NCBI RefSeq assembly: GCF_005049235.1
Contig: NZ_SUMD01000008.1
Span: 62,001 to 126,000, forward strand
Source of the DNA: Rhodococcus oryzae
Lineage (GTDB): Bacteria; Actinomycetota; Actinomycetes; Mycobacteriales; Mycobacteriaceae
Reading direction: 5' to 3'
Length of the DNA: 64,000 nucleotides
In this document: in pieces, positions 33,926 through 42,359 of the stretch
Layout of the letters: the number at the start of each line of letters is the position of its first letter
Numbering within the stretch: the stretch's first letter is position 1
Program-made: the position numbers and the translations under genes
Notes under the pieces: generated by a model
The model's database searches: none
Seen by the model: the letters and a program-made list of their open reading frames with translations, nothing else
Told to the model about the DNA's origin: nothing

Positions 33926-34585
33926 ATGGCACGCGTCGTCATCATCGGCGGTCACGGCAAGATCGCCCTGCACCTCGCCCGGATACTCACCGGCCGCGGC
34001 GACGAGGTCACCGCCCTGATCCGCAATCCCGCGCATGGCCACGACGTCGAGGCGACCGGCGCCACCGCCGTCGTCGCCGATGTCGAGAGCCTCGACACGG
34101 ACCGGATCGCCGAGCTGATCCGCGGGCACGACGCCGTGGTGTGGTCGGCCGGCGCGGGCGGCGGTGACCCCGCCCGCACCTACGCCGTCGACCGGGACGC
34201 GGCGATCCGCTCGATGGACGCCGCCGCCCGCGCAGGCGTCGACCGGTACGTGATGGTGTCCTACTTCGGGGCCCGGGCCGATCACGGCGTCCCGCGCGAC
34301 AGTTCGTTCTTCCCCTACGCGGAGGCCAAGGCCGCGGCCGACGACCATCTCCTCGGCACCGCCCTCGCATGGACGATCCTCGGTCCCAGCACGCTCACCC
34401 TCGACACGGGCACCGGCGGGATCGAGGTGGGGCCGGGCCTCGAGTCGGGCACGGTGCCCCGCGAGGACGTCGCGCGGGTGGCGGCGGCGGTGCTGGTCAG
34501 GCCGGCGACCATCGGTCGGTTCCTCGGCTTCAACACCGGCGACACCCCGATCGACGACGCGCTCGACTCGCTCGCCGGGGAATGA
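33926..34585 (+). CDS. NAD(P)-binding atypical SDR (YwnB/NmrA-like)
   Basis: 219 residues; ggaaggaatcggc precedes the ATG. The N-terminal Rossmann motif VVIIGGHGKIALHLARIL has the GxxGxx pattern, then LIRNP after strand 2 and WSAGAGGG after strand 4. SYFGARAD and a YAEAKAAAD element (Tyr-x3-Lys) give an SDR-like active site. The C-terminus binds a small substrate. Such proteins act as quinone or flavin reductases, or as redox-sensing regulators. Confidence 0.85.
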   Translation: MARVVIIGGHGKIALHLARILTGRGDEVTALIRNPAHGHDVEATGATAVVADVESLDTDRIAELIRGHDAVVWSAGAGGGDPARTYAVDRDAAIRSMDAAARAGVDRYVMVSYFGARADHGVPRDSSFFPYAEAKAAADDHLLGTALAWTILGPSTLTLDTGTGGIEVGPGLESGTVPREDVARVAAAVLVRPATIGRFLGFNTGDTPIDDALDSLAGE

Positions 34586-34595
34586 TCGCGCGACC

Positions 34596-34886
34596 TCAGG
34601 AACCGGAGCCCGCCCGATCGATCCGCTCGATGAGCCGGACAGTCACGGTGTCCCCCTCGCCCTTGCCGATCGCCCGCCGGATGTCGGCGCGGACCGGCAG
34701 TTTGTGCGTTCCGTCGCCCATCGCCATGAACGAACTCCGGAACGGGCAGCCGTCGATCGTGCCCCGGACCTTCACCAGTCCCCTGGTCCCGAAGAACGTC
34801 ACCGACTCCGGCCACACCACATACGTCCAGCCACCCTTGCTCGCACTCTTGCGCATGGTCGCAGTGAATTCCGCCTCCAATATCAT
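34596..34886 (-). CDS. DUF1905 domain protein
   Basis: 96 residues of beta-barrel character: [40 protein letters not shown], the strongly conserved [26 protein letters not shown], matching DUF1905. This domain is often fused to a YdeI-like bacteriocin-immunity/OmpD region; here it stands alone. It is convergent with the SDR gene (10 bp apart). No biochemical function is established. Confidence 0.82.
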   Translation of the reverse strand: MILEAEFTATMRKSASKGGWTYVVWPESVTFFGTRGLVKVRGTIDGCPFRSSFMAMGDGTHKLPVRADIRRAIGKGEGDTVTVRLIERIDRAGSGS

Positions 34887-34965
34887 CGTCCTCCTTCGTC
34901 TGCGCCTACCGATGTAGACGGCCGAGCCGGCCGAAACTCATCGACCGACAGTCCGCCCCGGCAGG

Positions 34966-36183
34966 TCAGCTCCGATCCGCGGGGGTGGCCCTGACCTCCT
35001 CGAGCCGTCGCCGCAGGAACCGCTCGGTCGTCTCGTTGCCCGCCAGCTCCAAGGCTGCGAGGTAGGCGTCCTCGGCCTCGCCGGTCCGACCCATCCGGCG
35101 CAGCAGGTCGGCCCGGGCCGGGACCAGTAACCGGGCCAGCCGCGGATCGGCGGGAACCGCGTCCAGCGCCTCCAGTCCCCGCTCGGGACCGTCCCGAAAA
35201 CCCACCGCCACGGCCCGGTTCACCGCCACCACCGGCGAACCGGTCAGCTCGAGCAACCGCTCGTAGGCAGCGACGATCACCGTCCATTCGGTCGCACCCC
35301 AGCTCGGCGCGCCCGCGTGCGCGGCCGCGATCACCGCCTGCGGGAAGTACTGGCCCGTGGAATGCCGGGCCACGGCCAGGGACTGCACCCCCTCCTCGAT
35401 CCGGCCCCGATCCCACCGCGAGCGATCCTGCTCCTCGAGCGGCCGGGCCGAGCCGTCGGCGGCGATCCGCTCTCCCCGGCGGCTGTCCTGCAACAGCATC
35501 AGGGCGAGCAGCGCCCACGCCTCCGGCTCGTCGGGCATCAGCTCGCACAGCAAGCGACCCAGCCGGATCGCCTCCTCACACAGCTCGTCACGGATCGCCG
35601 AGCTCCCCGAGGTCGCCGAGTATCCCTCCGTGAAGACGAGGTAGATGCACGCGAGCACCTGCGGAACGCGCTCCGGGAGAAGGTGTTCCGGCGGCAGGCG
35701 AAACGGGATCGCGGCCGTCCGGATCTTGCTCTTCGCGCGGGTCAGCCGCTGTGACACCGTCGACTCGGGCTGCAGGAACGCCCGCGCGATCTCGGTCACC
35801 GTCAGGCCGCAGACCAGGCGGAGCGTCAATGCGACCTGTGCCTGCGGGGCCAGCGCGGGGTGCGCGCACGTGAAGATGAGGCGAAGCTGATCGTCCCGCA
35901 CCGGCCACACCTCCTCCTCCGTCGGCGGGAACAGCCGCGTGGCGTCGAGCTCCTTGTTGCCCCGCAACGACTCCCGCCGCAGCCGGTCCAGCGCGCGGTT
36001 GCGTGCGACCGTGGTGATCCACGCGCCCGGGTTCTCAGGCATCCCGGTCCGCGGCCAGCTCCGGATCGCCTCGGCGAAGGCCTCCTGCACCGCGTCCTCG
36101 GCCAGCGTGAGATCGCCGACCAGCCGCGCCACCGTCGCGATGGCGCGGCCCGATTCGGCCCTGAAAACCGGGTCGACGTGCAT
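34966..36183 (-). CDS. ECF sigma factor of the ECF42 type with C-terminal TPR-like extension
   Basis: 405 residues. The sigma2 region is at about 10-75 (LVGDLTLAEDAVQEAFAEAIRSWP, PGAWITTVARNRALDRLRRE) and sigma4 at about 115-165 (ALTLRLVCGLTVTEIARAFLQPESTVSQRLTRAK). About 220 further helical residues with TPR character follow (VAVNRAVAVGFRDGPERGLEALDAV). The extension and the adjacent DGPF/YCII gene are the hallmark of ECF42, which has no anti-sigma factor; the extension itself is thought to control activity. The start directly abuts the partner's stop. Confidence 0.92.
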   Translation of the reverse strand: MHVDPVFRAESGRAIATVARLVGDLTLAEDAVQEAFAEAIRSWPRTGMPENPGAWITTVARNRALDRLRRESLRGNKELDATRLFPPTEEEVWPVRDDQLRLIFTCAHPALAPQAQVALTLRLVCGLTVTEIARAFLQPESTVSQRLTRAKSKIRTAAIPFRLPPEHLLPERVPQVLACIYLVFTEGYSATSGSSAIRDELCEEAIRLGRLLCELMPDEPEAWALLALMLLQDSRRGERIAADGSARPLEEQDRSRWDRGRIEEGVQSLAVARHSTGQYFPQAVIAAAHAGAPSWGATEWTVIVAAYERLLELTGSPVVAVNRAVAVGFRDGPERGLEALDAVPADPRLARLLVPARADLLRRMGRTGEAEDAYLAALELAGNETTERFLRRRLEEVRATPADRS

Positions 36184-36897
36184 TTACTCGTCCACGATCT
36201 GCCGCAGCTCGATGCAGCCCTTTGGGCCGAGCGGGATGCGGGCCGCCAGGGCCGTCGCCGCCTCCCGATCCGCGGCCGCGAGCAGGTAGACGCCGTTGGC
36301 GATCTCGGCCACCTCGGTGAACGGTCCGTCGGTCAGCAGCAGCTCGTCGTCACGGACGCGGACCGTGGTGGCCGACGACGGCGGGTGCAGCGCGCCACCG
36401 CCCCGCAGGGCCGGCCCCGCGAACTCCCCGAACCGGCCGTGCGCCCGGATACCCTCGTCCCACTCCGCCGACCCCGGCGTGTTCGCCGCACCCGCCGGCT
36501 CGCGCAGCACCGCCAGATAGCACCCGGCGTGCTCGTTCTCCAGCCGCCAGAAGACCATCGGCCACAGCTCGACGAATCCCTCCGAGGCGTCCGGAATCTG
36601 CCGGGTCAGCTCCAGCGCCGCGTCCAGATCGTCGGCCTCGAGCACATAGAACCCGCCCACGACCTCGGAGAACTCGGCGAACGGGCCGTCCGTGACGAGC
36701 GCGCCGCCGTTCTCGTGCCGGATCGTGACCGCCTCCGCGGTCGGGTACAGCGCGCCGCCGCCGACGAGCGCGGTGCCCGCGGCCTCCCAGAACCTCTCGT
36801 GCCGGGCCACCGCGTCCCCGAACTCCGGGGTCCCCGGGGTCGACGCCGCACCGTTCTCCTCGCCCGCCAGCAATGCCAGGTAGTACATGGTTGTCAT
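36184..36897 (-). CDS. DGPF/YCII-related protein with two fused domains
   Basis: 237 residues made of two homologous halves. Each starts with YYLALL or CYLAVL, has a GTALVGGGALYPT-like loop, and the signature TDGPFAE (near 70) or TDGPFTE (near 190), then a FYVLEADDLDAAL or VYLLAAADREAAT helix. Single-domain DGPF proteins are about 120 residues, so this is a tandem duplication in one chain. It is translated just before the ECF42-type sigma factor with zero spacing. The biochemical role of DGPF proteins is not known; YciI relatives have weak hydrolase activity. Confidence 0.9.
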   Translation of the reverse strand: MTTMYYLALLAGEENGAASTPGTPEFGDAVARHERFWEAAGTALVGGGALYPTAEAVTIRHENGGALVTDGPFAEFSEVVGGFYVLEADDLDAALELTRQIPDASEGFVELWPMVFWRLENEHAGCYLAVLREPAGAANTPGSAEWDEGIRAHGRFGEFAGPALRGGGALHPPSSATTVRVRDDELLLTDGPFTEVAEIANGVYLLAAADREAATALAARIPLGPKGCIELRQIVDE

Positions 36898-37146
36898 CCT
36901 TCCGTGTGGGTGAGGGGCCGGGAGGCCTCTCTACCCAGGCGACGAAGGCGCCACCCCGAATACGACACCACGGTCGAAGAAATTTTCGGGCGTAGTCTGC
37001 TCGCATGTCTCAGCGGCAATTTTCCGTCGTTGCGCAGGCCCCGATCCCCCTTTTCTGCGCTCCGCACTCGTCCGCGAGTTCACCAGCTAGCAAACTTGTC
37101 ATGAGATAACGACTCGACAACCAGCCGACTCAGACAGGAAATCCGG
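36898..37146. other. Divergent intergenic region upstream of the Pls-like synthetase
   Basis: 249 bp between the DGPF gene and the synthetase. The right end is locally less GC-rich (tagcaaacttgtcatgagataacgac) and holds a weak TTGTC/GACAA inverted pair near 37094-37120, a plausible promoter zone. aggaaatccg precedes the synthetase GTG. No RNA element or small gene was recognised. Confidence 0.5.
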
Positions 37147-40100
37147 GTGCCACTGCAGTCCCAGCCGGAAACGGACCGATCCCAGCTGATCCCGACCGAG
37201 TACCTTCGGTCGTCGCTTGCTCCCGCGCCACGCACCCTGATCGACATCGTCATCGCGACCGCCGAGGCCAACCCCGAGGCCCTCGCCATCGACGACGGCA
37301 CCACCACCCTGACCTACCTCGAACTTCTCGAGGAGATGTACCGCGGCGCGCAGCAGCTCGGCGAGGCCGGGGTCGGCGCGGGCGACCGGGTCGGCATCCG
37401 GATGCCGTCCGGCTCGTATTCGCTGTACGTGGCGATCCTGTCGGTGCTCGCCGCGGGCGGTGCCTACGTGCCGGTGGACGCGGATGACCCCGACGAGCGG
37501 GCTGAGCTGGTGTTCGGCGAGGCCCAGGTCGCCGCGATCATCACCGGCGAGTCCATCGAGCCCGGCACCGCCCCCGAGCGCGAGGATCCGCCCGCGCCGC
37601 GGGTCCCCACCGTCGCCGACGACGCGTGGATCATCTTCACCTCGGGATCCACCGGGACCCCCAAGGGCGTCGCGGTCAGCCACCGGAACGCGGCGGCGTT
37701 CGTCGACGCCGAGGCCCGGATGTTCCTGCAGCAGGCGCCGATCGGGCCGGGCGACCGGGTGCTCGCCGGGCTGTCGGTGGCCTTCGACGCCTCCTGCGAG
37801 GAGATGTGGCTGGCCTGGCGGCACGGCGCCACCCTGGTGCCCGCGCCCCGCGCGCTGGTCCGCAGCGGCATGGACCTGGGCCCGTGGCTGGTCTCGCGCG
37901 ATGTCAGCGTCGTCTCCACCGTTCCGACGCTGGCCGCGCTGTGGCCCGCCGAGGCGCTCGAGGCCGTGCGGCTGCTCATCTTCGGCGGCGAGGCCTGCCC
38001 GCCGGAGCTGGCCGAACGACTCGCGGTCGACGGTCGCGAGGTGTGGAACACCTACGGCCCGACCGAGGCAACGGTCGTCGCGTGCGGCGCGCTGATGGAC
38101 GGCACCGGCCCGGTGCGCATCGGGCTGCCGTTGGACGGCTGGGACCTGGCCGTGATCGACGGCGAGGGCAACCCGGTCGCGGTCGGCGAGGTCGGCGAGC
38201 TGGTGATCGGCGGGGTCGGCCTGGCCCGCTACCTCGACGCGGCGAAGGACGCGGAGAAGTACGCGCCGATGCCCTCGCTCGGCTGGGACCGCGCCTACCG
38301 CAGCGGCGACCTGGTCCGCCTCGAGCTGGAGGGCCTGCTGTTCCAGGGTCGCGCCGACGACCAGGTCAAGCTCGGAGGTCGGCGCATCGAGCTCGGCGAG
38401 GTGGACAACGCGCTGCAGAACCTGCCCGGGGTGAGCGGGGCGGCGGCCGCCGTCCGCAAGACCGCCGCCGGGAACTCGATCCTGGTCGGGTACCTGGCCA
38501 GCACCGACCCCGACTTCGATGTCGCCGCGGCCCGCGAGCTGCTCGCCGAACGCCTGCCCGCGGCGCTGGTGCCGAGGCTCGCCCTGCTCGACGAGCTGCC
38601 GACCCGCACCTCCGGCAAGGTGGACCGCGCGGCGCTGCCGTGGCCGTTGCCTGGCGCGGGCACGGGGGACGCCGCCGCGGGCGCCGGGCTCGAGGGCACC
38701 GCGGCCTGGGTGGCCGGGTTGTGGGCGTCGATCCTCGGCGCGCAGGTCACCGGCCCCGACGACGACTTCTTCGCCAGCGGCGGCGGCTCGCTGGCCGCCG
38801 CCCAGGTGGTGACCGCGCTGCGGGAACGCTTCCCCGAGGTCACCGTCGCCCAGGTGTACGACCATCCGCGGCTGGGCTCGCTGGCCGGGTTCCTCGACGA
38901 GTTCGCCCCCAGCGTCACCGCGGAGCCGAGGAACGTCGAGCCGACCCCGCGGTCCACCCAGCTCGCGCAGATCCTGCTCACCATCCCCCTGACCACCCTG
39001 ACCGGGCTGCAATGGGTGACCTGGCTGGCGATCGTCAACAACGTGCTCGCCCTGTTCGTCGACGTGCCGTGGGCGCCGACCGTGTCCTGGTGGGTGCTGC
39101 TGGCCGCGTTCGTCGCCTTCATCACCCCGATCGGCCGGATGGCGATCTCCGTCGCCGGGTGCCGGCTGCTGCTGCGCGGGCTCACCCCCGGCACCTACCG
39201 GCGCGGCGGCAGCGAACACGTGCGGCTGTGGGTCGCGCACCGGCTCACCGAGGCCAGCGGCTCGGCCAACCTGTCCGGCGCGCCGTGGATGATCTACTAC
39301 GCGCGGGCCCTCGGCGCGACCGTCGGCCGCGACGTCGACCTGCACACGCTGCCGCCGGTGACCGGGATGCTCGTGCTCGGCGACGGCTGCTCGGTGGAGC
39401 CGGAGGTCGACCTGACCGGGCACTGGATCGACGGCGACGTGGTGCACATCGGGGAGATCCGGATCGGCGCTGGCGCGGCCATCGGGGCCCGCTCCACCCT
39501 GCTGCCCGGCGCCCGCGTCGGCAAGAACGCCGAGGTCGCGCCCGGCTCGGCGGTGACCGGACGGGTCAAGGCCGGGCAGAGCTGGGCCGGCTCCCCCGCC
39601 GTCAAGGTCGGCAAGGCCACCCACCCGTGGCCGACCGAGCGCCCGCCGCTGGCGACCAAGTGGGTGCCGGTGTTCGGGCTCACCTCCATCGTCATCGCAG
39701 GCATGCCGATCTTCGCGCTCGCGGCCGGGATCGCGCTGATCGGCTGGGGCGTCCGCGACACCCCCGACCTCGGCTCCGCGGTGGTCCTGGCGCTCGCCTG
39801 GCTGCCTGCCGCGACGATCCTGACGCTCGCCGTGTTCGCGGCGCTGACCCTGATCGCGGTCCGCACGCTCGGCATCGGCCTGCGCGAGGGCTACCACCCG
39901 GTGCGCAGCCGCGTCGGCTGGCAGGTCTGGGCGACCGAGCGACTGATGGACTCGGCACGGACCCTGCTGTTCCCGCTGTACGCCAGCCTGCTGACCCCGG
40001 TGTGGATGCGGCTGCTCGGCGCGAACATCGGCAAGAACACCGAGATCTCCACGGCGCTGGTGCTGCCGAAGTTCACCACGGTCGCGGACGGCGCGTTCCT

Positions 40101-41037
40101 CGCCGACGACACCATGGTCGCCTCCTACGAGCTCGGCGGCGGCTGGCTGCACATCAAGGAGGCCAAGGTCGGCAAGCGCGCCTTCCTCGGCAACTCGGGG
40201 ATGGCCGGGCCCGGTCGGCGGGTTCCGAAGAACGGTCTGGTCGCGGTGCTGTCCGCGGCGCCGAGCAAGGCCAAGTCCGGCTCGTCGTGGCTGGGCAGCC
40301 CGCCGGTGCGGCTGCGCCGGTCCGCCAACGACACCGACTCCTCCCGGACCTTCGAACCGCCGCTGCGCCTCAAGATCGCCAGGGCCGTGGTGGAGACGTG
40401 CCGGCTGATCCCGGTCATGATCACCTTCGGCATCGGCCTCGGCGTGCTGTTCGCGCTGCAGGCGATGGCGGGCGCGATCGGCTTCTGGTTCGCCGCCCTG
40501 TTCAGCGGGATCGTGCTGCTGGTCGCGGGCGCGGTGGCCGGCACCGCCTCGATCGCGGCGAAGTGGCTCGTCGTCGGCCGGATCCGGAAGGTGGAGCACC
40601 CGCTGTGGAGCTCCTTCGTGTGGCGCAACGAGGTGTCGGACGCGTTCGTCGAGACCGTCGCCGCGCCCTGGTTCGCGCGCGCCGCCACCGGCACCGCCGT
40701 CCTCGCCGTCTACCTTCGAGGCATGGGTGCGACGATCGGCCGCGGCGTCTGGTGCGAATCCTATTGGCTCCCAGAGGCCGACCTGGTGACCCTGGGCGAC
40801 GGCGCGACCGTCGAGCGGGGTTGTGTCGTGCAAACCCACCTGTTCCATGATCGGATCATGTCCATGGACACCGTCACCCTCGGCAACGGAGCAACCCTGG
40901 GACCGCACTGCGTCGCGCTGCCCGCGGCAGGCATCGGCGACGGCGCCACGGTCGGACCCGCGTCGCTGGTGATGCGCGGCGACACGGTGCCGCCGAACAC
41001 CCGCTGGCAGGGCAACCCGATCACCCCGTGGGCGTGA
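37147..41037 (+). CDS. Pls/PosA-type nonribosomal peptide synthetase (epsilon-poly-lysine synthetase-like)
   Basis: 1296 residues. An adenylation domain (about 25-500) has IIFTSGSTGTPKGVAVSH near 161, YGPTEAT at 303-309, YRSGDL and the A10 Lys491. A carrier domain follows with Ser548 in the GGGSL motif. Then comes a threefold unit of membrane helices and a left-handed hexapeptide-like (LbH) soluble domain: helices about 610-670 with LbH near 720-825, helices about 840-910 with LbH near 955-1060, helices about 1080-1145 with LbH to the end. This is the architecture of Pls, which makes epsilon-poly-L-lysine at the membrane. By-eye pocket residues are D214, A215, E218, S257, I278, G280, T302, V310, V311, K491, close to the published lysine code DAESIGSVCK. 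Product type is inferred. Confidence 0.9.
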   Translation: MPLQSQPETDRSQLIPTEYLRSSLAPAPRTLIDIVIATAEANPEALAIDDGTTTLTYLELLEEMYRGAQQLGEAGVGAGDRVGIRMPSGSYSLYVAILSVLAAGGAYVPVDADDPDERAELVFGEAQVAAIITGESIEPGTAPEREDPPAPRVPTVADDAWIIFTSGSTGTPKGVAVSHRNAAAFVDAEARMFLQQAPIGPGDRVLAGLSVAFDASCEEMWLAWRHGATLVPAPRALVRSGMDLGPWLVSRDVSVVSTVPTLAALWPAEALEAVRLLIFGGEACPPELAERLAVDGREVWNTYGPTEATVVACGALMDGTGPVRIGLPLDGWDLAVIDGEGNPVAVGEVGELVIGGVGLARYLDAAKDAEKYAPMPSLGWDRAYRSGDLVRLELEGLLFQGRADDQVKLGGRRIELGEVDNALQNLPGVSGAAAAVRKTAAGNSILVGYLASTDPDFDVAAARELLAERLPAALVPRLALLDELPTRTSGKVDRAALPWPLPGAGTGDAAAGAGLEGTAAWVAGLWASILGAQVTGPDDDFFASGGGSLAAAQVVTALRERFPEVTVAQVYDHPRLGSLAGFLDEFAPSVTAEPRNVEPTPRSTQLAQILLTIPLTTLTGLQWVTWLAIVNNVLALFVDVPWAPTVSWWVLLAAFVAFITPIGRMAISVAGCRLLLRGLTPGTYRRGGSEHVRLWVAHRLTEASGSANLSGAPWMIYYARALGATVGRDVDLHTLPPVTGMLVLGDGCSVEPEVDLTGHWIDGDVVHIGEIRIGAGAAIGARSTLLPGARVGKNAEVAPGSAVTGRVKAGQSWAGSPAVKVGKATHPWPTERPPLATKWVPVFGLTSIVIAGMPIFALAAGIALIGWGVRDTPDLGSAVVLALAWLPAATILTLAVFAALTLIAVRTLGIGLREGYHPVRSRVGWQVWATERLMDSARTLLFPLYASLLTPVWMRLLGANIGKNTEISTALVLPKFTTVADGAFLADDTMVASYELGGGWLHIKEAKVGKRAFLGNSGMAGPGRRVPKNGLVAVLSAAPSKAKSGSSWLGSPPVRLRRSANDTDSSRTFEPPLRLKIARAVVETCRLIPVMITFGIGLGVLFALQAMAGAIGFWFAALFSGIVLLVAGAVAGTASIAAKWLVVGRIRKVEHPLWSSFVWRNEVSDAFVETVAAPWFARAATGTAVLAVYLRGMGATIGRGVWCESYWLPEADLVTLGDGATVERGCVVQTHLFHDRIMSMDTVTLGNGATLGPHCVALPAAGIGDGATVGPASLVMRGDTVPPNTRWQGNPITPWA

Positions 41038-42353
41038 CGATGGTCAAGCCAGGCAAGTTCTACGAGGAACCGCTCGATTCGTACCTGCCGCACGTCGGCA
41101 ACCGCGGCTATCGGGTGTCGCGCTATGAGCTCGACCTGACCTACAAGGTGGCAGGCAACCGGCTGTCCGGCAAGGCGTCGATCACGGCCGCCACCACGGA
41201 GATCCGGGCGAAGTTCGCCTTCGATCTGTCGCAGAGCCTGTCGGTGTCGAAGGTGTCGGTCAACGGCGCCAGGCCGGCAAAGTACACCCACCAGCACGGG
41301 AAGCTGACGATCACCCCGGCGCATGCGATCCCGGCGGGTGGCGCGCTGTCGGTCACCGTGCAGTACGCGGGCACCCCGAAGCCGATCCGCAGCCTCTGGG
41401 GCGAGGTGGGCTGGGAGGAGCTGACGGAGGGCGCGCTGGTGGCCAGCCAGCCGAACGGCGCCGCGTCCTGGTTTCCCTGCGACGACCACCCTCGCTCCAA
41501 GGCCAGCTACCAGATCTCGATCACCACGGACTCGCCGTACTACGCGCTGGCGAACGGCGCGCTGGTGCGCAAGCAGGTCCGGGCCAGCCACACCACCTGG
41601 GTGTACGAGCAGACCGAGCCGATGGCCAGCTACCTGGCCACCATCCAGATCGGGCATTACGAGCGCAGGCACGCCGATCACGACGGCGTGCCGATGCACG
41701 CGGTGCTCCCGCCGCGGCTGCGGACGGCGTTCGAGCACGACTTCGGCAGGCAGCCGCAGATGATGGAGACCTTCGTCCGGCTGTTCGGGCCCTACCCGTT
41801 CGCGGACTACACCGTCGTCGTCACCGACGACGAACTGGAGATCCCCATTGAGGCGCAGGGCATCTCGGTATTCGGCGCGAACCACTGCGACGGCAGGCGC
41901 AGCGCGGAACGGCTGGTCGCGCACGAGCTGGCGCACCAGTGGTTCGGCAACAGCCTGACGCTGGGGTCGTGGCGCGACATCTGGCTGCACGAGGGCTTCG
42001 CCTGCTACGCGGAATGGCTGTGGTCGGAGAACTCCGGCGGGCCGTCGGCGCAGGAGATCGCCACCCAGGCGCACCGCAACCTCACCGGGCTGCCGTACGA
42101 CGTGCTGCTCGGCGACCCCGGGCCCGAGCTGATGTTCGACGACCGGGTCTACAAGCGCGGCGCCCTCACGCTGCACGCGCTGCGGACCGCGCTCGGCGAC
42201 GAGGCCTTCTTCGACCTGCTCCGGCAGTGGACCGCCAAGCACCGCCACGGCACCGTCAGCACCGAGGAATTCACCGACCTGGCAGCGCATTACACCGATC
42301 GCTCGCTGCGCCCGCTGTGGGACGCATGGCTGTTCCAGAAGGCGATGCCCTAG
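41028..42353 (+). CDS. M1 family zinc metallopeptidase (aminopeptidase)
   Basis: 441 residues from a GTG overlapping the synthetase stop by 10 bp; an ATG at 41040, 2 bp after that stop, is an equally good start. The zinc site HELAH-x18-E is complete (H299, E300, H303, E322 in LHEGFACYAEWLW). The exopeptidase GAMEN loop is replaced by PIEAQG. It ends soon after the catalytic domain, lacking the large C-terminal helical domain of aminopeptidase N. No signal peptide is seen, so it is cytoplasmic. Coupling to the Pls-like gene suggests it processes or degrades that product, as lysine-polymer producers are reported to carry zinc peptidases that degrade it. Confidence 0.92.
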   Translation: MGVTMVKPGKFYEEPLDSYLPHVGNRGYRVSRYELDLTYKVAGNRLSGKASITAATTEIRAKFAFDLSQSLSVSKVSVNGARPAKYTHQHGKLTITPAHAIPAGGALSVTVQYAGTPKPIRSLWGEVGWEELTEGALVASQPNGAASWFPCDDHPRSKASYQISITTDSPYYALANGALVRKQVRASHTTWVYEQTEPMASYLATIQIGHYERRHADHDGVPMHAVLPPRLRTAFEHDFGRQPQMMETFVRLFGPYPFADYTVVVTDDELEIPIEAQGISVFGANHCDGRRSAERLVAHELAHQWFGNSLTLGSWRDIWLHEGFACYAEWLWSENSGGPSAQEIATQAHRNLTGLPYDVLLGDPGPELMFDDRVYKRGALTLHALRTALGDEAFFDLLRQWTAKHRHGTVSTEEFTDLAAHYTDRSLRPLWDAWLFQKAMP

Positions 42354-42359
42354 CCGCGG

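Noticed and set aside
37099-40908. A 1269-codon open frame antisense to the Pls-like synthetase, with smaller ones antisense to the kinases and topA
   Set aside because: High GC makes stop codons rare in the opposite strand. These frames are full of His/Arg/Gly/Pro with no domains, while the sense frames carry clear motifs.
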